NCBI RefSeq assembly: GCF_004118975.1
Contig: NZ_CP035376.1
Coordinates: 2,790,001 to 2,854,000 of the forward strand
Length of the DNA stretch: 64,000 bases
Reading direction: 5' to 3'
From: Luteimonas sp. YGD11-2
Lineage (GTDB): Bacteria; Pseudomonadota; Gammaproteobacteria; Xanthomonadales; Xanthomonadaceae
The translations under genes and the position numbers were made by a program. Under the pieces are notes generated by a model. It did not search any database, was not told where the DNA came from, and saw only the letters and a list, made by a program, of their open reading frames with translations. Shown in pieces: positions 25,301 to 31,004 of the stretch (position 1 is its first letter; each line of letters begins with the position of its first letter).

Positions 25301-25510
25301 TATGTCTTGAGTTTCCCCTAGCCTAAGAGCCGAGAGCCCGGCGTGCGCGCCCGATAACGCCTCGGTGTCAGCACCACCGTAATTCAGCAGGGGCCGCACG
25401 CCGGATCTCGCGCCCTGCGCCCGAACAGTTGATCGAGGTTGCCCTCGAACTGATAAGCGTGGGCCTCGGGCGCGATGCTCTCGACCGGCCAACTCTAGCG
25501 GAGAACGGGC
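25301..25510 (+). ncRNA. IS110 left end, candidate bridge-RNA region
   Basis: Non-coding left end between the CT core and the transposase ATG. In the IS110 subgroup this end carries the bridge RNA that reads target and donor; the right end here is only about 22 bases, consistent with IS110 and not IS1111 architecture. No secondary structure was computed. Confidence 0.35.
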
Positions 25511-25724
25511 ATGCGGGCAGCAGGGATCGACGTGAGCAAGGCCAACCTGGATCTGGCCGTGGATGGGCAGCCGGGCGTGGACCGCTTCGCCAACAACCGG
25601 GCGGGGATCAACAAGGTGGTCAAGCGCCTGGAGGCAATGGACGTGCAGCGGATCGTGGTCGAGGCCACCGGCGGTTACGAAGAGCCGCTGCTCGAGGCCT
25701 GCTGCGATGCGGGGCTCTGGATTC
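25511..25724 (+). pseudogene. IS110-family transposase, N-terminal fragment
   Basis: About 71 codons from the ATG (MRAAGIDVSKANLDLAVDG) match the DEDD RuvC-like N-terminus of IS110 transposases (first Asp in GIDVSK; VVEATGGYEEPLL further on). The frame is cut by the IS3 element. The remaining C-terminal part lies at 26920-27048. Confidence 0.85.
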
Positions 25725-25795
25725 GTAAGCTTCCCCGATCGGCAGACACCCCATAAGTAGAACTTTCTGGCATGTTTCCCCAGCCAGGAGGTTCC

Positions 25796-26062
25796 ATGAA
25801 GAAGTCCCGTTTCACCGAGACCCAGATCGTCTCGATCCTCAAGCAGGCCGACGCTGGAGTGCCGGTCAAGGACATTTGCCGGCAGGCCGGCATCAGCGTG
25901 CCGACGTACTACAAGTGGAAGTCGAAGTACGGCGGCCTGGAGGCCTCGGAACTGCGTCGGGTCAAGGATCTGGAAGCCGAGAACGCCAAGCTCAAGCGGA
26001 TGTACGCCGAACTGGCGCTCGACAACGCAGCGATGAAGGACCTGATCGCAAAAAAACTGTAG
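25796..26062 (+). CDS. IS3-family transposase OrfA
   Basis: 88 residues: helix-turn-helix (MKKSRFTETQIVSILKQAD, VKDICRQAGISVPTYYKW) and a leucine-zipper-like helix (LEAENAKLKRMYAEL). AGGAGG lies 5 bases before the ATG. A seven-A run (26050-26056) just before the stop reads A AAA AAA, a classic slippery site for -1 frameshifting into orfB. Confidence 0.93.
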   Translation: MKKSRFTETQIVSILKQADAGVPVKDICRQAGISVPTYYKWKSKYGGLEASELRRVKDLEAENAKLKRMYAELALDNAAMKDLIAKKL

Positions 26063-26907
26063 GGCCGGAGCAGAAGCGCGAGGCAGTGCGGTACCTGATC
26101 GAGGTACATGCGCGGCCGCTGAGCCGGTCCTGTGATTGCGTCGGGTTGTCGCGGGCCGCGTGGTACCAAGCGCCCCAGCATTGGACCTTGCGCGACGCCG
26201 AGATCATCGCGGCGCTGGCCGGGCAAGTCGAGAGTCGTCCGACGCGCGGCTTCTGGAAGTGTTGCAAGGTCCTGCGCCGTGCGCGACCGGACTGGAACCA
26301 CAAGCGGATCTACCGAGTGTACAAGGCCATGAAGCTCAACTTGCGTCGCAAGGCCAAGCAGCGGCTGCCCAAGCGCGAACGCGTGCCGCTGTACGTGCCG
26401 CGTCTGCCAGACACCGTGTGGTCGGCTGATTTCATGGCCGATGCGCTGGCCTGTGGCCGCCGCTTCCGGACCTTCAATGTGGTCGACGACTTCAACCGTG
26501 AGGCGCTGCACATCGAGGTCGACACCTCGATCTCGTCCGCGCGCCTGATCCGCATCTTCGAGCAGCTCAAGCGCGACCACGGCCTGCCGCAGGTCCTGCG
26601 CACCGACAACGGCCCGGAGTTCCTGGGCGAGGCCTTCGTGCAGTGGGCCAAGCTCAACGGCATGGCCATCCGGTACATCCAGCCAGGCAAGCCCAACCAG
26701 AACGCCTACATCGAACGCTTCAACCGGACCTTCCGCGAGGAGGTCCTGGACCAGCACCTGTTCACCCGCCTCGACGACGTGCGCGAGGCGGCGTACTGGT
26801 GGATGCTCGAGTACAACGAGGAGCGTCCCCATGACTCGCTCGGCGACATGACGCCGGTCGAGTATCGTCAAGCCGCCGAAGGTTCTACTTTTGAAATGTC
26901 TGCTTGA
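26039..26907 (+). CDS. IS3-family transposase OrfB (by -1 frameshift)
   Basis: The DDE integrase domain in the -1 frame relative to orfA: D in VWSADFMAD, D in RTDNGPEF and E in NAYIERFNRTFREE, with HTH_21-like sequence after the junction. There is no good start of its own; production as an OrfAB fusion via the A-run is expected. The frame remains intact to the stop just inside the right inverted repeat. Start coordinate is approximate. Confidence 0.88.
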
Positions 26908-26919
26908 CGGGGAAGCTTA

Positions 26920-27048
26920 CGCCAGCAGCTCAGGGCACGCGGCAAGTTGGGCAAGGTTGCGTTGGTGGCGTGCATGCGCAAGCTGCTTGGCATCGTCAAT
27001 GCCAAGCGACGTGACGAGCTCAGGATGGAAGGCTTGGCACTGGCTTGA
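26920..27048 (+). pseudogene. IS110-family transposase, C-terminal fragment
   Basis: 42 codons that resume after the IS3 right end: RARGKLGKVALVACMRKLL is the typical IS110 C-terminal tail, with the Ser-bearing and Cys-rich middle of the protein missing. The frame differs from a simple continuation, and the deleted part is most of the coding sequence. Confidence 0.8.
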
Positions 27049-27072
27049 GCGGCACGCTTCAAGACAGTTGCT

Positions 27073-27121
27073 GAATTAAGCCGCGCCGCGAAGCGGCGTC
27101 GGCTTGAATGAATTGTTAGGC
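27073..27121 (-). repeat. attC J, right part (split by IS110)
   Basis: GAATTAAGCCGCGCC to GTTAGGC; completes attC J with 25290-25300. Confidence 0.85.
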
Positions 27122-27129
27122 ATCGCAGG

Positions 27130-28205
27130 TTAACAAAGTAAGTGCAACACCCACGCCACCCGGAAAGGAAAAGGTGAGCTGGCAGACTGGGGAGGACTTC
27201 TCCGGCAAGAGACGATCCTTCATGTACAGCCAGCTCACCCAGGGTGAAAGATACACGCTGGGCGTCCTCAATCGACACGGCCTCACCGGCCGCGCCATCG
27301 CCCGAATCATGGGCCGCGACCCGAGCACGATCAGTCGTGAGCTACGGCGCAACGCCTGCCACGCCACCGACGGCGCCTACCGACCCAGCAAGGCCCAGGA
27401 GCGAACCAACGGTCGACGGCGGCGCTCCCGGCGCGTGAAGCAGCATGAGCCCGGTATTCTCGAGGCCATCGAGGAGCTTCTGCGAAGCGAGCAGTGGAGC
27501 CCCGAGCAGATCGCGAACTGGCTGGCCGACAACAACGTCGCCAGGATCAGCCACATGACCATCTACCGCCACGTGCACAGCGACGCCAGGCGCGGTGGCA
27601 CGCTCCGCAGCTGCCTGCGCCAAGGCGGCAAGCGCCGACGAAAACGCACGTTCGGCCCAGAGAAACGCGGCCGCCTGCAGGGCAAGCCCATGATCGACAC
27701 CCGACCCGAAGCCGTCGAGACCCGCGACGAAGTGGGCCATTGGGAAGGAGATACCGTCATGGGCTCGGTCACCGAGCGCGACTGCCTCCTGACCCTGGTC
27801 GAACGCAGCACCGGCCTCGCTCTGGTCGCCAAGCTGCCGCATCGCACTACGACTGCAGTGAACCGGGCCGCGCTGAAGCTGATCCGCGAAAGCGGCCTGC
27901 CGTTCAAGACCATTACCTGGGACAACGGCACGGAGTTCCATGGCTACAAGGAGCTCGAGCAGGCCGCCCACATCCGTTGCTACTTCGCCTACCCGCACCG
28001 CCCATGGCAACGCGGCAGCAACGAAAATTTCAACGGGCTGCTACGGCAGTACTTTCCCAAACGAAGAAGCCTTGCAAAAGTACGGCAAGGCCACTGCGAC
28101 ACCATCGCCCACAAGCTCAACCACAGGCCCAGGAAACGACATGGCTACAAGTCCCCGATCGAGCGACTCGAAGAACTACTCGGGGTGTTGCACTTCGCGT
28201 GTTAA
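27130..28205 (+). mobile_element. IS30-family insertion sequence
   Basis: 1.08 kb with inverted ends sharing AGTGCAACACCC and outer TTAACA (19 of 23 bases). It lies between the SMR pump stop and attC J, so it lengthens that cassette without breaking the pump gene. Confidence 0.88.
27222..28205 (+). CDS. IS30-family transposase
   Basis: 327 residues from the ATG giving MYSQLTQGERY. N-terminal HTH_38 (LTGRAIARIMGRDPSTISREL), then DDE core: WEGDTVMG, TWDNGTEFHG and ENFNGLLRQYFPK. The frame is open a few codons upstream but those lie within the element leader. Intact and probably functional. Confidence 0.94.
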   Translation: MYSQLTQGERYTLGVLNRHGLTGRAIARIMGRDPSTISRELRRNACHATDGAYRPSKAQERTNGRRRRSRRVKQHEPGILEAIEELLRSEQWSPEQIANWLADNNVARISHMTIYRHVHSDARRGGTLRSCLRQGGKRRRKRTFGPEKRGRLQGKPMIDTRPEAVETRDEVGHWEGDTVMGSVTERDCLLTLVERSTGLALVAKLPHRTTTAVNRAALKLIRESGLPFKTITWDNGTEFHGYKELEQAAHIRCYFAYPHRPWQRGSNENFNGLLRQYFPKRRSLAKVRQGHCDTIAHKLNHRPRKRHGYKSPIERLEELLGVLHFAC

Positions 28206-28222
28206 TTCACCTGCCAACCCCG

Positions 28223-28555
28223 TCAATGTGCGCTGGCCTTGGATAGCAAGTTAAGAACAGCAACACCACTAACGATGAGACCCATGCCAACAAAAGCCCA
28301 TGCATCCAATTTTTGACCATGAAGCATCCAAGCGATAGCAGCCACAAGCACAATGCCGAGTCCAGCCCACACAGCGTAGGCGATTCCCATGGGAATGGAC
28401 TTGAGAGCTAGGGAAAGGAAGTAGAACGCAAGTCCGTAGCCAACCACAACAACGATAGAGGGAGCCAGCTTTGTGAAGCCATTGCTAGACTTTAAAGCCG
28501 AAGTTGCTACGACTTCGCCAAAGATAGCAATAGACAGAAAAATCCAGTTCTTCAT
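28223..28555 (-). CDS. SMR-family multidrug/quaternary-ammonium efflux protein, Qac-type (cassette gene)
   Basis: 110 residues, four membrane helices, the usual SMR length. The essential glutamate E14 is in [17 protein letters not shown], and the signature runs [33 protein letters not shown] and the ending [15 protein letters not shown] closely resemble QacE/QacF/QacH of mobile integrons, more than chromosomal Gdx/SugE. It would pump quaternary ammonium compounds with proton antiport. AGAGGAG precedes the ATG. Its attC J is split by IS110, and IS30 sits between stop and attC, so the cassette can no longer be excised normally, but the gene is intact. Confidence 0.92.
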   Translation of the reverse strand: MKNWIFLSIAIFGEVVATSALKSSNGFTKLAPSIVVVVGYGLAFYFLSLALKSIPMGIAYAVWAGLGIVLVAAIAWMLHGQKLDAWAFVGMGLIVSGVAVLNLLSKASAH

Positions 28556-28663
28556 GCGTAATCTCCTCTGCGATGTGAAGGAGAAATATTGGTAGCTACA
28601 AGGCGCTTAAAACAGTCTTGTGGGCGTAGATTTTTTGTGAGCACACGAGAAGCCAAATTTGGC
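28556..28663 (-). promoter_or_regulatory. leader of the SMR cassette
   Basis: 108 A/T-rich bases between attC K and the SMR start. qac cassettes often carry their own promoter; no definite -35/-10 pair was chosen here. An inverted repeat CCAAATTTGG (28653-28662) is adjacent to the attC and could be a regulator site. Confidence 0.35.
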
Positions 28664-28775
28664 ATCTAACGCCTAAGTTAAGCCGAGCTGCGTAGTGGAG
28701 CCAAGCACATGGCAAGCTTTACCTGCCATGTGCTTGGTGGAACGAAGCAGCTTCGGCTTGAACGCATTGTTAGGG
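28664..28775 (-). repeat. attC K (112 bp, long class)
   Basis: ATCTAAC to GTTAGGG, with AAGCACATGGCAAG / CTGCCATGTGCTTG arms as in attC G. Confidence 0.9.
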
Positions 28776-29195
28776 CTCAACTAGCTTGAACTCGACACCC
28801 GCTGTTGAGAACGTTTGACCAAGCTGGAAAGCCCCGTGCTTGTCGCGAGAGTACGGCACAAATACCTCTACTGTTTCGCCTGATACATGAGCCAGCCGGG
28901 TGCAAATTGCATCCGATTTTTGCTCTTGCCCAGGAGGAACTACGTACATATCCAAACACACACCAGCTGCCCTGATGGAGCCAAGAGCCGCCGAGTGAGC
29001 GAAAGATGATTGAAGAAACTCAACCATATCAGCCGACTTAGGCTGCTCGGTGCCGAGGCTCCCAGCTACTTGGGCTATCTTTCCGTCGGGGGTCATCGAT
29101 ACGCCAAATGGAATGAACTCGCCATGCGCAAGCAGCATGTACTCAGCGAACCCGAGAGCCTCATTGAACAGAGCATTGAGATCTTCGGAAGCCAC
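28770..29195 (-). CDS. cassette-encoded hypothetical protein (141 aa), first cassette
   Basis: 141 residues from a GTG start, alpha/beta, no membrane segment (FGVSMTPDGKIAQVAGSLG, ETVEVFVPYSRD). The stop TAA is from attC K. It is the cassette nearest the retained lone core site, i.e. where the integrase would be expected. No family recognised. Confidence 0.68.
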   Translation of the reverse strand: MASEDLNALFNEALGFAEYMLLAHGEFIPFGVSMTPDGKIAQVAGSLGTEQPKSADMVEFLQSSFAHSAALGSIRAAGVCLDMYVVPPGQEQKSDAICTRLAHVSGETVEVFVPYSRDKHGAFQLGQTFSTAGVEFKLVEP

Positions 29196-29202
29196 AATTG
29201 AG

Positions 29203-29209
29203 CCCTAAC
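29203..29209 (-). repeat. lone core site at the array head
   Basis: On the minus strand, GTTAGGG at the start of the first cassette; no matching second half follows. This is what remains of an attI or attC at the head of the array. Confidence 0.6.
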
Positions 29210-29350
29210 ACCTATTCGAAGACAAATTGGGGTGTAACCTCGCCCCGTAATCCTGCTTCCCAACGCATCATGTGGGCCGTTTCCCCAACCGGATCAATAG
29301 CTTCGACCCGCCGAAGGCGCATAACCCTGGGACATAACCCGTTGCGCTCA

Positions 29351-29383
29351 AACAAAGGCCGGGATCACTGCTGATGCCCGGCC
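29351..29383 (-). terminator. terminator after nrdJb
   Basis: Stem GGCCGGG / CCCGGCC followed on the minus strand by TTTGTTT. Lies 30 bases beyond the nrdJb stop. Confidence 0.8.
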
Positions 29384-29411
29384 CCTTGCTATCACCTGTC
29401 GTGTGCCCGGA

Positions 29412-30251
29412 TCAGCCGCACTTCGAGTACCCGCAGTTCAGGCACGTCGCGCAGCCGTCCATCAGTACCAGCGCCTTGGTGCTGCACTTGTGGCACATGG
29501 TGGCGCTGGGCGGGAAGCTGGCGCCGTCGCCGGTTATGGCGATGTCTTCGGGGTGGTCGTTGGCGGTTTGAAGAGCGCCCTCATCCGCCCTTCGGGCACC
29601 TTCTCCCGCACTGGCGGGAGAAGGGTTCAGAGCGGCGGGCGCGCCTGCGTCAGCGTTTTTTTTTGAGCGGTCTTCGTACTGCTTGCGCTTCTCGGCGATC
29701 AGCGCGCGGGTGGCGTCGCTCATTTCCGGGTCGTGGATCATGCCGATCGACTTCAGGTGCTCTTCGACGATGAAGCCGAGTTCCGCCACCAGCGAGGGCA
29801 TGTAGACGCCGCCGGCCTTGAAGTAGCCGCCGCGGGGGTCGAACACGGCCTTCATCTCTTCCACCAGGAAGGTCACGTCGCCGCCCTTGCGGAACACCGC
29901 GCTCATGATGCGGGTGAGCGCGACGATCCACTGGAAGTGCTCCATCGACTTCGAGTTGACGAAGATCTCGAACGGACGGCGCTGCTCGTGCTCGGTGTCG
30001 GCGTTGAGCACGATGTCGTTGATGGTCACGTACATGGCGTGCTCGACCAGCGGCGACTTGATCTTGTAAGTGCTGCCGATCAGCACCTCGGGGCGCTCGA
30101 TGCGCTCGTGCATCTGGATGACGTCGGCGCTGGGGCGTGCAGCGGCCTCGGCGGCTTCGCTGGCCTGCGCGGCGGCGGCCGCTTCCTTCGCCTTGTCCTC
30201 GGGAAGGACGACGGCGTAACCCTTGATTTTCTTTTCGATCCTGACGGCCAT
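29412..30251 (-). CDS. nrdJ: B12-dependent ribonucleotide reductase, C-terminal subunit NrdJb
   Basis: 279 residues. The class II ribonucleotide reductase is split here, as in Pseudomonas and relatives. This part carries the TSCPD-type domain (FEIFVNSKSMEHFQWIVALTR.MSAVFR) and the redox-shuttle cysteines at the C-terminus (CHKCSTKALVLMDGCATCLNCGYSKCG). Residues 209-225 are encoded by a REP-like palindrome lying in frame in the linker between these two parts. A histone-like gene separates it from nrdJa, all on the minus strand. Confidence 0.9.
   Translation of the reverse strand: MAVRIEKKIKGYAVVLPEDKAKEAAAAAQASEAAEAAARPSADVIQMHERIERPEVLIGSTYKIKSPLVEHAMYVTINDIVLNADTEHEQRRPFEIFVNSKSMEHFQWIVALTRIMSAVFRKGGDVTFLVEEMKAVFDPRGGYFKAGGVYMPSLVAELGFIVEEHLKSIGMIHDPEMSDATRALIAEKRKQYEDRSKKNADAGAPAALNPSPASAGEGARRADEGALQTANDHPEDIAITGDGASFPPSATMCHKCSTKALVLMDGCATCLNCGYSKCG
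29577..29627. repeat. REP-like palindrome inside nrdJb
   Basis: 51 bases closely matching the elements at 39966-40016 and 40148-40198 (CCCTCATCCGCCC..CTTCTCCCGC..GCGGGAGAAGGGTT). In the gene's frame it encodes NPSPASAGEGARRADEG. Confidence 0.85.
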
Positions 30252-30287
30252 TATTGATTCCGTAGTGCGGTGTTCTGGATGGGAGGG

Positions 30288-30327
30288 CCCTCACCCCTGC
30301 CCCTCTCCCGCGGGGAGAGGGGTGAGG
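30288..30327. repeat. REP-like palindrome between nrdJb and the H1-like gene
   Basis: CCCTCACCCCTGCCCCTCTCC paired with GGGGAGAGGGGTGAGG around CGCG. A relative of the nrdJb-internal element, different sequence in the stem. Confidence 0.8.
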
Positions 30328-30334
30328 AAAGGCG

Positions 30335-30898
30335 CTAGCGCGGCGCCTTGCGGGCGGCCTTCTTCGCGGTCTTCCTGGCAGGCGCGGTGCGCGCTGCGGT
30401 TTTCTTCGCCACCACGCGGGTGCTGGCGGACTTCGTTGCGGTCTTCCTGGTTGCGGCCTTCCTTGCCGCCACCTTCTTCGCTGCAGCTTTCTTGGCGACC
30501 ACCTTTTTCGCAGCCACCTTTTTCGCAGCCGCCTTCTTCACGGCCCTGGACGGCGTGGTGGCCGCCGGCTTGCCGGTGGTGCGGCCGGCCACGCGGCCTT
30601 CGGCCTGACGGGCAGTCGCGGCCTCGGCGTTGCGGGCCACCAGCTTCTTCGCGACCACGTCGCCGGTCAGCGGCCGGTCGGTTGCGCGCCTGGCGGACGT
30701 GGCGGCTTTTTTCGTGGGTGGGGCGGGCTTCGCGCGGGTGGATGCGGCCTTGCTGGCGGTCTTCTTCGGGGCGGACCTGACGCGCTTGGCCGCTTCGCGG
30801 GCGATGGCGGCCATGCCGTCGGCGGCGTCCTGCACTTTCTCCGCCACGGTCTCTGCGGTATCGCGGATCGTCGCGGTCACTCCATTACCGTTGCTCAT
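30335..30898 (-). CDS. histone H1-like Lys/Ala-rich protein
   Basis: 187 residues. The N-terminal third is a helix (MSNGNGVTATIRDTAETVAEK); the rest is a run of AAKKVAAKK-, TRK- and PAKK-type basic repeats as in AlgP and Hc1-like histone-like proteins. It would compact or bind DNA. GAGGA before the ATG. It sits between nrdJa and nrdJb in the same direction, an unusual place. The repeated coding makes slippage likely. Confidence 0.85.
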   Translation of the reverse strand: MSNGNGVTATIRDTAETVAEKVQDAADGMAAIAREAAKRVRSAPKKTASKAASTRAKPAPPTKKAATSARRATDRPLTGDVVAKKLVARNAEAATARQAEGRVAGRTTGKPAATTPSRAVKKAAAKKVAAKKVVAKKAAAKKVAARKAATRKTATKSASTRVVAKKTAARTAPARKTAKKAARKAPR

Positions 30899-31004
30899 CG
30901 GGGTTTCCTCGTCGGGTGCGCGGGCGCTGCCCACGCGGGAGATACGGGATTGCCTTCACGTGCTGTCGTGCGGAGCGACCCGGCGCGGCGAACCGCGCCG
31001 TGCA

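Larger units (their letters stand above)
25725..26920 (+). mobile_element. IS3-family insertion sequence
   Basis: About 1.2 kb with imperfect 23-bp inverted ends (25725-25747 and 26898-26920; 19 of 23 match, GTAAGCTTCCCCG outermost). No short direct duplication is visible at the flanks, consistent with loss of the middle of the host IS110. Carries orfA and orfB with a -1 slippage site. Confidence 0.88.
25301..27070 (+). mobile_element. IS110-family element inserted in attC J (interrupted)
   Basis: A CT dinucleotide flanks each end (25299-25300 and 27071-27072), matching the core dinucleotide of IS110/IS621-type recombination. About 210 bases of left end precede the transposase start; such ends in this family encode the bridge RNA. 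The transposase is broken by an IS3 insertion and lacks its middle. Joining the flanks restores the attC exactly. Confidence 0.8.
20676..29209 (-). mobile_element. integron gene-cassette array without visible integrase (CALIN)
   Basis: Eleven attC sites alternate with short, mostly minus-strand genes. Sites share the ends (R)YYYAAC and GTTAGRY-like core, the central GCCGAAGC-type stems, and the inner boxes TTAAGCCG and CGGCTTGAA. Genes read so that each is followed by its attC on the minus strand. Cassette DNA is visibly more A/T-rich and of different codon use than the flanks. No tyrosine recombinase (IntI) is present on either side within the window; the right edge (29203-29209) keeps a lone core site. 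Three insertion sequences have landed inside. Confidence 0.9.

Noticed and set aside
29210..29411. Integrase remnant at the array head
   Set aside because: No tyrosine-recombinase motif seen in either strand; only the nrdJb terminator is supported.
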